Below are positions 26,395-35,820 of a DNA stretch of 64,000 nt, in pieces. The notes beneath the pieces were generated by a model, which ran no database searches, was not told the DNA's origin, and saw nothing but the letters and a program-made list of their open reading frames with translations. The DNA comes from Alphaproteobacteria bacterium. GTDB lineage: Bacteria > Pseudomonadota > Alphaproteobacteria > Rhizobiales > Devosiaceae. The number at the start of each line of letters is the position of its first letter. The stretch's first letter is position 1. Made by a program: the position numbers and the translations under genes. The stretch covers positions 62,001 to 126,000 of the forward strand of contig JAHJWO010000010.1 in the NCBI GenBank assembly GCA_018828145.1, given 5' to 3'.

Positions 26395-27642
26395 TCATCC
26401 TGTCGTACGGAGACCGGCCTGTTCCGCCTTGAGTTCCATGATCGCGGCGGCCGGGGTCATCGCCGGATCGTTCCAATAGTGATTGGCCACATCCCACACG
26501 GCCGTGACCCAGGCCTGCGACGCCGTCAGATGCGGTGTCGGCAGGGCAAAATCGGGACGGTCCAGCGCAGCAAGCACCTTTTGCGAACAGCGGTCGATGG
26601 CGGTATGGGCATCGAGGCGAACCGGCGTTGAGCCCTTGACGGCGGCAAAGCGGGTCTGGATGGCCAGATCGACCGTGGCGTCGGCAAATGCGCGGCCCGC
26701 CGCCTCTTCCTCGGGGGTGCTGCCGGCCAGCACGCCCCAGCTGTCGATGGTAACCGGCAGGTGAGCGGCGCCGGGCACGAAGCGGCAGCCAAAATCGACG
26801 CCCTCGTTTCTGCCTGCGGCATGCCATTCACCCTTCATCCAGTCGCCCTGCAGTTGCAGCAGCGCCTGCCCGTTGATCACCATATTGGTGGCGACGTTCC
26901 AGTCGCGGCTCAGGGCCTGGGCATCGGAAAGCTGCTGGAATCGCCGCAGCCAGACAAAGACATCGATCATGCTGTCATCATCGAGCACAGCAGGCTCCAC
27001 GGTCTGTCCGTACAATCCGGCATAGACCTCCGGAGCGCCGAGGCTGGCCACGAGGGCATGCGTCAGGTAGCCGACCTGCCAGCGCTGGGCGCCCAGCGCG
27101 ATAGGCTGGAAGCCTGCGGCCCGCACAGCGCCGAAATCGGCCCACATATCCTCGAGCGAGGTCCAGCCTTCAGGGTCGATGCCAGCCGCTTCGGCCACTG
27201 CCCGGCTGTAGTAGATCATGGCGTCGGCATGGATGGTGGCCGGTGTCTTGACGATGGCGCCGTCGATGGTGATCGCCTCGCGCACCACGGCCGGCAACTG
27301 CTCCAGGACGCCGCTGGCGGTGAACTGCTCATCGAGATGCAGCACCTTTCCACCGGCCTCGAGCGCCCGGTAGATATCGGGCTGCGATTGCAGGAACACA
27401 TTGGGTGTGGCCCCGGCCTCGATCAGCTCGAGCACGGTGATGTCGCCATCGGCATCATGCGGAATGGCCAGCGGCACCCAGTTGAGGCCACTGGCTTCCA
27501 CCGACTCGCGCAACACGTTGAGCGCTGCAAGTTCGGTGGGAGAATCCCAGTTGTGATAGACGACGATGTCGGCGGCGCTGGCCGCAGGAATGGCAAGGGT
27601 GAGGGCAAGGAGATGGTGGGCAAGTCGTCGGGTCCACACCAC
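26395..27642 (-). CDS. Extracellular solute-binding protein, sugar ABC type
   Basis: About 415 residues. A signal peptide (about 1-23, LAHHLLALTLAIPAASAA) precedes a mature chain starting near DIVVYHNWDSPTELAAL. The fold features of family-1 carbohydrate-binding proteins are visible: VFLQSQPDIYRALEAGGKVLHLDE, ALLQLQGDWMKGEWHAAG and a C-terminal helix-rich lobe. The start is GTG at 27642, with GGAG upstream on the minus strand. No permease or ATPase gene is adjacent, so the partner transporter is elsewhere or the protein works alone, for example in sensing. Confidence 0.85.
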   Translation of the reverse strand: MVWTRRLAHHLLALTLAIPAASAADIVVYHNWDSPTELAALNVLRESVEASGLNWVPLAIPHDADGDITVLELIEAGATPNVFLQSQPDIYRALEAGGKVLHLDEQFTASGVLEQLPAVVREAITIDGAIVKTPATIHADAMIYYSRAVAEAAGIDPEGWTSLEDMWADFGAVRAAGFQPIALGAQRWQVGYLTHALVASLGAPEVYAGLYGQTVEPAVLDDDSMIDVFVWLRRFQQLSDAQALSRDWNVATNMVINGQALLQLQGDWMKGEWHAAGRNEGVDFGCRFVPGAAHLPVTIDSWGVLAGSTPEEEAAGRAFADATVDLAIQTRFAAVKGSTPVRLDAHTAIDRCSQKVLAALDRPDFALPTPHLTASQAWVTAVWDVANHYWNDPAMTPAAAIMELKAEQAGLRTTG

Positions 27643-27825
27643 TCGCTCTTCTCCACCACGGATCTGAAGGCAGGATCGCCTGTTGCCGGTCCGGCTCTGG
27701 GTCGAACGAAGGCTTGCAGCGCAAGCTTGCGACCAAACTGCTTGCCAGCACGTTAATAACCGCCCCGGAAGCGTCGCCAGGCGAGTTTTCGGGTTATGAA
27801 TAGTCCGGTTGGAACAGGTGACAGC

Positions 27826-28116
27826 ATGGTCGAAAAGCTCAGCGGCAAGGAACGGGAGACGGGCCTGGCCAGCCTTAATGGCTGGATCTATCACGAGGCA
27901 GATGATGCCATTGAGCATGTCTTCAAGTTCAAGGACTTCTCCGAGGCCTTCGCCTTCATGAGCCGGGTAGCGCTGGCGGCCGAGAAGGCCGGCCACCATC
28001 CCGACTGGTCCAACAGCTACAATAGCGTCACCATTCGCCTGTCGACGCATGATGCTGGCGGTCTCAGCGTCAAGGATATTGCCCTGGCCCAGGCGATCGA
28101 CAGGATCATCGCCTGA
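27826..28116 (+). CDS. phhB: Pterin-4a-carbinolamine dehydratase
   Basis: A 96-residue enzyme that recycles the hydroxypterin produced by aromatic amino acid hydroxylases. The active-site segment [17 protein letters not shown] carries the conserved H-H-P and the W of the family, followed by [17 protein letters not shown] 27826 is preferred to an ATG 30 bases earlier because AGGTGA sits at good spacing before it. No phenylalanine hydroxylase gene is beside it. Convergent with dnaE2, 7 bp between stops. Confidence 0.93.
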   Translation: MVEKLSGKERETGLASLNGWIYHEADDAIEHVFKFKDFSEAFAFMSRVALAAEKAGHHPDWSNSYNSVTIRLSTHDAGGLSVKDIALAQAIDRIIA

Positions 28117-28123
28117 CCAGCCC

Positions 28124-31100
28124 TCAATGGAAATTGCGGCCACCCGGCAGCGCCGCATAGGCTTGCCGCCGGGCCCGCTCCACTTCGAGCAGTGCAGGCC
28201 TGTCGCGCCCGGGCTGTGGGCCGGAACGGCCTTCGTCGCCCCGCGCCAGGACGCGGTCACCAATATCAAGACCATGCGCCAGATCGAGCAGGTGGCTGGT
28301 CATGTCGCTCAACTGCTCGGCAATGATGTGAACGACCAGCCCTTCGCGCTGCAGCTGCCCGCGCACCGCCAGCATGCGCGCCCCCAGCACCGTCTTGCGA
28401 TTGGCCTCGAACACTTTGGGCCAGATGACGATATTGGCAATGCCGGTCTCGTCCTCGAGCGTAGCAAAGATCACCCCGCTCGCCGTGCCGGGGCGCTGGC
28501 GCACCAGAACCAGGCCCGCCACCTCGATGCGGCTGCCCGGCCTGACCTGCATGAGCTGGTCCGACCGGGTGATGCGGCGCGCATCAAGCAGCGGCCGGAT
28601 GAACTGCAAGGGATGCCCCTTGAGCGAAAAGGACAGCGTCGAATAGTCGTGGATCACTTCCTCCCCCGGCAGCATGCGGGGCAGGCCGGCTTCGGCGTCG
28701 CGGGCCGTTTCGACCGCGCCGGACGCCTGGAACAGCGGCAGCGTATCGGCCCCATGCGTGCCGATCAGCCCCTTGACCGCCCACAGCGCCTCGCGCCGCG
28801 ACAGGCCCAGTGAAGCAAAGGCATCGGCGCGGGCAAGCTTTTCCAGCGTCGCTATCGGCACGCCGGTTCGCAGCCACAGGTCGCGCACCGAGTCGTAACC
28901 GGCGCCGCGCCGCGCCACGATGATATTGATGTCGGCTTCCGGCAGGCCGACGGCCTGGGAAAAGCCCAGCCGGATCGCCTTGTTGGAATGGATGTCGGCG
29001 GCCATTTCGGCATGCTGGGGCCACAGATGGTCGCGCGTCCAGCGAATGGCGCCATCGGGATAGCGGCTGTCTTCCAGCACGCATTCGAGATCGGACAGGT
29101 TCACGTCCACGGCCAGCACTTCGACGCCATGCTCGATGGCATCGCGGATGATCTGGCTGGGCGCATAAAAGCCCATGGGCTGAGAATTGAGCAGGGCGCA
29201 GGCAAAGACATCCGGGTAATGGCATTTGAGCCAGCACGAGGCATAGACCAGCAGGGCAAACGAGGCCGCATGGCTTTCGGGAAAGCCATATTCGGCAAAG
29301 CCCTGGATCTGCGCGAAGCTGGCCTTGGCGAAATCGAGATCATAGCCATTGGCCACCATGCCCGCGATGAACTCGTCGCCGAACTGGGCGATCTTTCCCG
29401 TCCGGCGCCAGGCAGCCATGGCGCGGCGCAGCTGGTCTGCCTTGCCGGCCGAAAAGCCCGCGCCGACAATGGCGATCTGCATCGCCTGCTCCTGGAACAG
29501 GGGAATGCCGAGGGTGCGGTGCAGGACGGCCTTGAGCGCTTCGCTGGGATACTTGACCTCTTCCAGGCCCTGCCGGCGCTTGAGATAGGGATGGACCATG
29601 CCGCCCTGGATCGGACCGGGCCGGACAATGGCCACCTCGATGACGAGGTCGTAGAAGGCCTGCGGCTTGAGCCGGGGCAGCATGGACATCTGCGCCCGGC
29701 TTTCGATCTGGAACACCCCGATCGTGTCGGCGCGATGGGTCATGGCGTAGACCCGCTCCCTGGCAAATGGCCCCTTGCCATTCTCCTCGGCCAGCAATTC
29801 GGTCAGCGCGGGCTTTTTGCCGTAATGCACCTGCATCAGCTCGAAGCCGCGCCGCAGGCAGCTGAGCATGCCCAGCGCCAGCACGTCGACCTTGAGGATG
29901 GCCAGGGCATCGATATCGTCCTTGTTCCACTCGATGATCTGCCGGCTTTCCATCGCCGTCTTGCCGATGGGCACGAGGCTTTCCAGTGAATCGCGGGTGA
30001 TGACGAAGCCGCCGACATGCTGGGACAGGTGGCGTGGAAAGCCGCGCAGGACTTTGACCACTTCGAACATCTGCGCCAGCGTCGGATCATCGGGGCTGAG
30101 GCCGATCGACGTCAGTTCGGTCAGGCCCAGCCTGGACCCCCAGCCCCAATGCAGCTGGTTGAGCGCGGCCACGATATCGTCCGAGACGCCGAACACCTTG
30201 GCGGTCTCGCGAATGGCGCTCTTGGACCGATAGGAAATGACATTGGCCGTCAGCCCGGTGCGCTTGCCGCCATACTTCTGGTAGACATATTGCATCACCT
30301 CCTCGCGCCGCTCATGCTCGAAATCAACGTCGATATCGGGCGGTTCGTCGCGCTCGGTCGAGATGAAGCGGCCAAACACCAGATTGGCGTTTTCCGGGTC
30401 CACCTCGGTAATCTCGAGGCAGAAGCAGACCGTGGAATTTGCGGCCGAGCCGCGCCCCTGGCACATGATCCCGCGCTCGTTGCGCGCAAACATCACGATG
30501 TCATGCACGGTCAGGAAATAGGCGGCATAGCCCTTGTAGCCGATGAGGCAGAGCTCGGACCACAGGCTGCGCTTGAGCTTGTCCGAAAGCCCATCCGGAT
30601 ACCGCTTGGCCGCCCCGGCCCAAGTCAGGCGCTCCAGGGTCTGCTGCGCCGTTTCGCCCGTGCCGACGGTTTCCTCGGGATAGTTGTATTTGAGCTGATC
30701 GAGCGAGAAGCCGATGCGGTCGATGAACCGCGCGGTTTCGGTAATGGCATCGGGATGCTCGCGAAACAGCCGGGCCATTTCGCCGGCGGGCTTGAGATGG
30801 CGCTCGGCATTGGCGGCAAGCCGGAAGCCGGCACTGTCCAGCGTCAGGTGCTCGCGGATGCAGGTCACCACATCCTGCACCATGCGGCGGTTGGGCTCGT
30901 GATAGAGCACGTCATTGCTGGCAATCATGGCCGCCCGGTGCCGCTTGGCCATCTCGTCGATCCGGTTGAGGCGGGCGCGATCCTGCCCGTCAAAGCGCAG
31001 CGAACCGGCGATCCAGACCTGGCCGGGCGCCCGGCTGGACAGGCTGTCGAGCGTCTTCTCGGTCATCCCCCAGTCGGCCTCATCCGGCACGAGGATGAAG

Positions 31101-31576
31101 AGCTGCCCCTGGGCATAGTTTTCCGGCGGCCCCTGTTCGAATTCCGACGGATCGCCCGAGCCGAACAGGTCGCCGAAATGCAGCACCGGCTTGCCCTTCT
31201 CGCCGCGCTGGTTGGCTACGGTCAAAAGCTTGCAGAGCCGGCCATAGGCGAGCCGGTCGGTGGGATAGGCGATGATGTCGGGCGTTCCATCGGCAAAGCA
31301 GAGACGCACGCCCACCAGATAGCGGAAGTCGGCAAAGCGCGTCATGTCCCGGTCGCGCGCGGTGACATAGCCCCGCACCACCCCGGCAAAGCTGTTGCGA
31401 TCGGTCACCCCGAGGGCCGTCAGCCCCAGATACATGGCGGCCGTCACCAGCTCTTCGGGCGAGGAGCCACTATGCAGGAAGGAGAAGTTGGTGGTCGATA
31501 TCAGCTCGGCAAAGGCCGGCGTCGGCGGGCGCGGACGGACCCGCTCCTGGGGCTGGAGCCGGACAATCTCGCTCAT
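28124..31576 (-). CDS. dnaE2: Error-prone DNA polymerase DnaE2 (ImuC)
   Basis: A 1,150-residue C-family polymerase used in SOS mutagenesis. An N-terminal PHP domain starts at AFAELISTTNFSFLHSGSSP, and the polymerase active site shows GRGSAANSTVCFCLEITEVDP and PDIDVDFEHERREEVMQYVY. A C-terminal OB-like segment carries SRIEVAGLVLVRQRPGTASG. The start overlaps the imuB stop (ATGA), so it is the third gene of an imuA-imuB-dnaE2 operon. Length is normal for DnaE2, clearly shorter than a replicative DnaE with its C-terminal extension. Confidence 0.96.
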   Translation of the reverse strand: MSEIVRLQPQERVRPRPPTPAFAELISTTNFSFLHSGSSPEELVTAAMYLGLTALGVTDRNSFAGVVRGYVTARDRDMTRFADFRYLVGVRLCFADGTPDIIAYPTDRLAYGRLCKLLTVANQRGEKGKPVLHFGDLFGSGDPSEFEQGPPENYAQGQLFILVPDEADWGMTEKTLDSLSSRAPGQVWIAGSLRFDGQDRARLNRIDEMAKRHRAAMIASNDVLYHEPNRRMVQDVVTCIREHLTLDSAGFRLAANAERHLKPAGEMARLFREHPDAITETARFIDRIGFSLDQLKYNYPEETVGTGETAQQTLERLTWAGAAKRYPDGLSDKLKRSLWSELCLIGYKGYAAYFLTVHDIVMFARNERGIMCQGRGSAANSTVCFCLEITEVDPENANLVFGRFISTERDEPPDIDVDFEHERREEVMQYVYQKYGGKRTGLTANVISYRSKSAIRETAKVFGVSDDIVAALNQLHWGWGSRLGLTELTSIGLSPDDPTLAQMFEVVKVLRGFPRHLSQHVGGFVITRDSLESLVPIGKTAMESRQIIEWNKDDIDALAILKVDVLALGMLSCLRRGFELMQVHYGKKPALTELLAEENGKGPFARERVYAMTHRADTIGVFQIESRAQMSMLPRLKPQAFYDLVIEVAIVRPGPIQGGMVHPYLKRRQGLEEVKYPSEALKAVLHRTLGIPLFQEQAMQIAIVGAGFSAGKADQLRRAMAAWRRTGKIAQFGDEFIAGMVANGYDLDFAKASFAQIQGFAEYGFPESHAASFALLVYASCWLKCHYPDVFACALLNSQPMGFYAPSQIIRDAIEHGVEVLAVDVNLSDLECVLEDSRYPDGAIRWTRDHLWPQHAEMAADIHSNKAIRLGFSQAVGLPEADINIIVARRGAGYDSVRDLWLRTGVPIATLEKLARADAFASLGLSRREALWAVKGLIGTHGADTLPLFQASGAVETARDAEAGLPRMLPGEEVIHDYSTLSFSLKGHPLQFIRPLLDARRITRSDQLMQVRPGSRIEVAGLVLVRQRPGTASGVIFATLEDETGIANIVIWPKVFEANRKTVLGARMLAVRGQLQREGLVVHIIAEQLSDMTSHLLDLAHGLDIGDRVLARGDEGRSGPQPGRDRPALLEVERARRQAYAALPGGRNFH

Positions 31577-33240
31577 GCGAAAAACCCGTGCAGATACCAG
31601 CGCGTCTCGCCATAGAGGCCCTCCCGGTAAATCCAGAAGCGGCGGCCTTCGGCATCCTCGGCATTGTAGTAATCCCGCGTCATGCCATCGGGATCGAGCA
31701 GCACCAGATCGGGAATATAGGGCGGTTGTTCCGGTTTTTCGCCCGGCTCGGGCCGCTTGGGCACATGCGGCGGCACCAGTTGCAGCCGCTGCCCGCTGCG
31801 CCACCATTCCGCACCCAGCCGTTCCGGTCCCGACGCCTTGACCAGCCGATAGCCGACCCGCCGCCAGATCATGGAAGCCGGCAACCCGTCGGGCACTTCG
31901 GCATTGATGGCGACCAGCTCAGGCCGCGGCAGGAGGCGCAGCGGCCGCACCAGGTCCAGCGGCGGGCGCACCGATGCAGTCGGGACATGCGCGAGGGCCG
32001 GCACCAGCCGCGCCGCCCGCTCGGGAACATGGCTCTGGACGAACTGGGTGCGCAGCACGGCCAGCGTGCCCAGCCGGCTGCTGATCCGGTCATGCAGCTG
32101 GTCAAGATCCTCGGTGCCGTCCTGGCTGGCAAAGGCGCCCAGCTGCACCGCATCGAGCTCGCCCATCGAACTCACCGCCAGCCGGATCATGTCGATGCCA
32201 AAGCCGGCATCATATTCGCCTTCGAGACGCTCCGAGCGGTTGGAGAAGAGCTTGGTGATGTGCTCGGGATCGCGCGTCAGGCGGGCCGAATTGACCGAAA
32301 GCGACATCACCTTGTGGTCGACGCGATAGAGAAACAGGTGAAACGCCTGTCCGCCCAGGCCTTCCGCCTCGAGCCGTATGGCAAGCTGGATGGCCAGGTC
32401 ATGCGCCGTCATCAGCACATCATCCATCAACCCGATCGGATCGACAAAACGTCGTTCCGCATAGCGTTCGGCAATAGGCAGGCGCGGCATCATGCGTTCT
32501 TCCAGCAGACCCAAGGCCTGGTCCAGCCGCTCCAGCAGCGACAGGCCAAAACGGGCCTGCAGCGGCTTGCGCTCGCGTGGTCGCAACTGGCCGATGGTCT
32601 TGAGCCCCATCTGGTTGAGGCCCGCGATCTGGGTTTCGCTCAGCCGCAGGGCATTGACGGGCAAGGTATCGAGGATGGTCTCAAGATCGGCCGGCTCCAC
32701 CACCTGGCTGCGCGCGAAATGGCTGACCGCCCAGGCCGCCCCGATCGTCGGCGCAATGGCGCCGGCAACCGTGTAGCCAATGTCGCGCAACCGCGTCAGC
32801 AGCAGGCGCAGCATGGCCCTCTCGCCGCCAAACAGATGCGCCACCCCGGTAATGTCGAGCACCAGGTCACCAAAGGCACTGGCATGGCTCATGACGGCGA
32901 CCAGCGGGCTGGCATTGGAGTGCCAGTCGGCAAAATCGGCAAAGACCGCCTCCAGCAGCGGCCGGTCGATCTCGCGCACCACCAGGTCGGGCACCATTGC
33001 CCGCGCATCGGCCAGGTTCTGCCCGACGCTGAGCCCGGCCTGGCGCGCTTCGGCATCCACCGCCGCCAGCCGCAACCCGCCCTTGATACGCTCATAGAGA
33101 ACCAGCGGACCCTTGAGCTGGCGATCAAGCCGTTTCAGGCAATCGGTCGGCCAGGTGGGCAGGAACAGCACCAGGTAGCGCCGGCTGGGCAACAATCCGG
33201 TTTGCATGGCGGCGTGCAGCATCGCGTGTTGTGAATCCAT
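31573..33240 (-). CDS. imuB: ImuB, Y-family polymerase-like mutagenesis protein
   Basis: About 555 residues. The N-terminal Y-family fold begins RRYLVLFLPTWPTDCLKR. The palm segment LDITGVAHLFGGERAMLRLLL is where active Y-family enzymes carry catalytic acidic residues; ImuB proteins lack the full set and act as adaptors linking the beta clamp, ImuA and DnaE2. Three candidate ATGs (33240, 33222, 33207) have weak ribosome-binding sites, so the start is uncertain. Depending on it, the overlap with imuA is about 83 to 116 nt, in another frame. Confidence 0.92.
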   Translation of the reverse strand: MDSQHAMLHAAMQTGLLPSRRYLVLFLPTWPTDCLKRLDRQLKGPLVLYERIKGGLRLAAVDAEARQAGLSVGQNLADARAMVPDLVVREIDRPLLEAVFADFADWHSNASPLVAVMSHASAFGDLVLDITGVAHLFGGERAMLRLLLTRLRDIGYTVAGAIAPTIGAAWAVSHFARSQVVEPADLETILDTLPVNALRLSETQIAGLNQMGLKTIGQLRPRERKPLQARFGLSLLERLDQALGLLEERMMPRLPIAERYAERRFVDPIGLMDDVLMTAHDLAIQLAIRLEAEGLGGQAFHLFLYRVDHKVMSLSVNSARLTRDPEHITKLFSNRSERLEGEYDAGFGIDMIRLAVSSMGELDAVQLGAFASQDGTEDLDQLHDRISSRLGTLAVLRTQFVQSHVPERAARLVPALAHVPTASVRPPLDLVRPLRLLPRPELVAINAEVPDGLPASMIWRRVGYRLVKASGPERLGAEWWRSGQRLQLVPPHVPKRPEPGEKPEQPPYIPDLVLLDPDGMTRDYYNAEDAEGRRFWIYREGLYGETRWYLHGFFA

Positions 33241-33931
33241 CTTTGGTCCAGCCCAAAAGCCATTCGGTTTGCTGTTTGCGCAGAACGCCCTTCTCCAGCT
33301 GCGCCCGCCAGCGCGGCGCTCCCGGGGCGAGCGGATCAAAGCGCTTGCGGGCGCTCGATGTGGGCACGAGGCGCCAGCGCAGATGGGCGGCGCTGGCTTC
33401 GCGCAAGAGGCCATAGCGCAGCAGGAAGATCGAGCAGCCCCGACTGGCAGCCCGCATGCTCAGGCGCCGGCTGACCGTGAAATCGAGGATTTTCGCATGT
33501 CCGGCTATGTCGGCCACCACGGCGGCGACGGCCTTGCAGGCCAGGGCTTCTTCGGCCGCCCAGAGCAGCTCCATCATATTGGCGGCCCGCACCAGCACCA
33601 GCGCATCGGGATCAAAGCCGAAGCTGAGCACGCCCGGCCCGTAGGGCAGTCCCATTTCCTGGGCATCCTTGACCAGCTGCAGGTAGATGACGGCCGGTCG
33701 CTGCCTGCTCAGCAGGCTCCTGGCCTGGGCCAGGGCAAAACCCAGCACCGCCCCGGCATGACGCCGCTCGTCGGTAAACACCTCCTGCAGCAGCCCGCCT
33801 GCCGGCAGCGGAAAGCCGGCCACATCCTCCCGCACCAGCGCCCGCGCTTCGGCCAGCGCCGGCTTGCGCTCGATATCGGCAATACGGTCCCGCAGCGCGG
33901 CGATGCGCTGCTGGCGATCGGGCGATGGCAT
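33125..33931 (-). CDS. imuA: ImuA, SOS mutagenesis cassette RecA-like protein
   Basis: A 268-residue protein with a degenerate RecA-like core. The sequence starts MPSPDRQQRIAALRDRIADI and includes GGLLQEVFTDERRHAGAVLGFAL, YLQLVKDAQEMGLPYGPGVLSFG and ALVLVRAANMMELLWAAEEAL, characteristic of ImuA. There is no Walker A like that of true RecA. ATG 33931 has AAGG at 8-nt spacing. It is the first gene of the mutagenesis operon, and a LexA box lies 21 bp upstream of the start. Confidence 0.92.
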   Translation of the reverse strand: MPSPDRQQRIAALRDRIADIERKPALAEARALVREDVAGFPLPAGGLLQEVFTDERRHAGAVLGFALAQARSLLSRQRPAVIYLQLVKDAQEMGLPYGPGVLSFGFDPDALVLVRAANMMELLWAAEEALACKAVAAVVADIAGHAKILDFTVSRRLSMRAASRGCSIFLLRYGLLREASAAHLRWRLVPTSSARKRFDPLAPGAPRWRAQLEKGVLRKQQTEWLLGWTKDGFTTRDAARRHANRIVAQPALPGAVPAHLADRLPETA

Positions 33932-33951
33932 CGCGCCAACCTTCCTGATGT

Positions 33952-33966
33952 GAACAAAACAGGAAC
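33952..33966 (-). promoter_or_regulatory. LexA (SOS) box of the imuA-imuB-dnaE2 operon
   Basis: GAAC (33952-33955), 7-nt spacer, GAAC (33963-33966) is an exact match to the alphaproteobacterial LexA direct repeat (GTTC-N7-GTTC on the transcribed strand). It sits 21 bp upstream of the imuA start, where it would block the promoter until DNA damage. Confidence 0.88.
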
Positions 33967-34170
33967 ATTTAGACTCCGAATCTGCGCAGAGTCGAGTCCT
34001 TTTCACGCCGCATGGTGTGGCGCTTCCGCATCAAGCCCGGTCAAGACCGCGTGACCTCGCCTGCAGCCCATTGAGGAAATCGCCCGGACTGCTAACTCTG
34101 CTCAGGCCCGCCCTCCCCGGTGCGCAACCCATTTCGTCGCTCCCGCCACTCCCCGAAGGAGGCTTGCGCC

Positions 34171-34611
34171 ATGTTCGAGGCCATTACCCGATTGTTCAAC
34201 CGGCCCGATGCCGGCCAGGACAATCACGACCCCAAACTGGCCGTCGCCGCCCTGCTGGTACATCTGGCCGCCGTGGACGGGCAGATGAAGGACGAGGAGC
34301 GCAAGGCCATCAAGGGCGCGTTGCAGGACCACTATGACCTCGACGAGGTGAGCGTGGAAAAGCTGGTCCGCGAGGCCGCCTTGCGCGATGCCGAGGCCGT
34401 GGATTTCTATCGCTTCACCCAGGGCATTACCCAGCTGCCCATGGATGACCGCGTCGAGATCGTGCGGATGATGTGGATGGTGGTCTTCTCCGACAAGAAG
34501 AACCACGAGCTGGAGGACAACATGGTCTGGCGTATTGCCGAACTGATTGGCGTCTCCGGCCGCGACCGCACCATCCTGCGCAACCAGATCGGCAAGGCCG
34601 GGAAGGCCTGA
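34171..34611 (+). CDS. TerB family protein
   Basis: A 146-residue all-helical TerB-like protein. The metal-coordinating acidic pattern is recognisable: AALLVHLAAVDGQMKDEERKAI and, in the second repeat, VRMMWMVVFSDKKNHELEDNMVWRIAELIGVS. TerB proteins are associated with tellurite resistance and membrane stress; this copy has no other ter genes nearby. ATG 34171 has a strong AAGGAGG. Convergent with the secreted protein gene (3 bp between stops). Confidence 0.88.
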   Translation: MFEAITRLFNRPDAGQDNHDPKLAVAALLVHLAAVDGQMKDEERKAIKGALQDHYDLDEVSVEKLVREAALRDAEAVDFYRFTQGITQLPMDDRVEIVRMMWMVVFSDKKNHELEDNMVWRIAELIGVSGRDRTILRNQIGKAGKA

Positions 34612-34614
34612 CGC

Positions 34615-35157
34615 CTACCAGGCGGCAAATTCGCCGATGACCTCGACCTCGTCGCTGGCGCAGTCGAAATCGCCCGACCGGTCGGCCGCCTCGCGCGCCA
34701 GCACATTGGCATCGGCATTGGCCAGCGCATCGATATAGGCGATGTGGCAGCTATTGCCCTCGACCAGCTGCGTCACCACCAGAACCTGGCCCTTGTCCTC
34801 GCCGGTTTCCGGATCGGCCGTGTGGTAGCGCACGATGGTGGCAATCGGCATCCAGCGGCCCAGCGCATTCGACAAGCGCCATTCCAGCTTGGGCCCCAGC
34901 GTGTTGAACGGCGGCAGCGTCTGGCCATCGGCCATCCTGGCGCCGAAGCCATAGATCAGCGAGAAGCGCAGGTCGCCCTCGGTCACCATCAGCGGATAGC
35001 CCTTGTAGCCCGGGCAGGACCAGCTGGCGCCGAAATCATCGGCATCGAGCACCAGGCACTCGTCGAGATCGATATCGGTATAGGCGCTGTTGAACGCGGC
35101 CTGGGCCGGCATGGCCAGCAGCAGCGTCGCGAGCAGGCCGATAAACATCGATTTCAT
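34615..35157 (-). CDS. Secreted protein of unknown function
   Basis: A 180-residue protein with a clear signal peptide (MKSMFIGLLATLLLAMPAQAAF, cleavage near residue 20). The mature region has four cysteines, in DECLVLD, SWSCPGYKGYPL, NSCHIAYID and DFDCASDE, suggesting two disulfides in the periplasm. No family is recognised with confidence; similar proteins are common hypotheticals in Hyphomicrobiales. ATG 35157 has GGAAGG at 7-nt spacing. Divergent from ppa. Confidence 0.8.
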   Translation of the reverse strand: MKSMFIGLLATLLLAMPAQAAFNSAYTDIDLDECLVLDADDFGASWSCPGYKGYPLMVTEGDLRFSLIYGFGARMADGQTLPPFNTLGPKLEWRLSNALGRWMPIATIVRYHTADPETGEDKGQVLVVTQLVEGNSCHIAYIDALANADANVLAREAADRSGDFDCASDEVEVIGEFAAW

Positions 35158-35282
35158 GGTCATTCCTTCCGGGGTCCCGTGCCGAGCATGGCGGGCATCA
35201 GCCAAACTGGCTTGCCTTTGCGGCCTGTTGTGGGCACAACGCTGCCACTTTGTCGCCTCCACGATGAACGAGACATGAAGCC

Positions 35283-35816
35283 ATGAATATCGACGCCATC
35301 CCGACCGGGAAGAATCCGCCCGACGACCTCAATGTCATCATCGAAGTCCCGATGGGTGGCGAGCCGATCAAGTACGAAATCGACAAGGCCAGTGGCGCGC
35401 TGTTCGTCGACCGCTTCCTCTATACGCCGATGCGCTATCCCGGCAATTACGGCTTCGTGCCCCATACCTTGTGCGGCGATGGCGACCCGCTCGACGTCAT
35501 CGTGATGAATTCCCGCCCCCTGGTCCCCGGCGCCGTGGTGCGCTGCCGCCCGATCGGCGTGCTGTTCATGGAAGACGATGGCGGCCAGGACGAAAAGATC
35601 CTCGCCGTGCCGGTCTCCAAGCTCACCCGCATGTATGACGCCATCAAGGATATCGGCGACATGCAGGAAATCCAGGTCGAGCGGGTCAAGCACTTCTTCA
35701 CCCACTACAAGGATCTCGAGCCCGGCAAATGGGCCAAGATCTCCCATGTCGGGGGCTATGACGACGCCAAGAAGGTGATCCTCGACTCCATCGAAATGGC
35801 CAACAAGGCCAAGTAG
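35283..35816 (+). CDS. ppa: Inorganic pyrophosphatase, family I
   Basis: A 177-residue soluble enzyme hydrolysing pyrophosphate to phosphate. The sequence has [23 protein letters not shown], the substrate and Mg-binding [23 protein letters not shown] with its aspartates, and [13 protein letters not shown]. Length and motifs are standard. It is followed 5 bp later by the phosphotransferase-like gene. The window also encodes the membrane H+-pyrophosphatase (hppA). Confidence 0.96.
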   Translation: MNIDAIPTGKNPPDDLNVIIEVPMGGEPIKYEIDKASGALFVDRFLYTPMRYPGNYGFVPHTLCGDGDPLDVIVMNSRPLVPGAVVRCRPIGVLFMEDDGGQDEKILAVPVSKLTRMYDAIKDIGDMQEIQVERVKHFFTHYKDLEPGKWAKISHVGGYDDAKKVILDSIEMANKAK

Positions 35817-35820
35817 CCCG

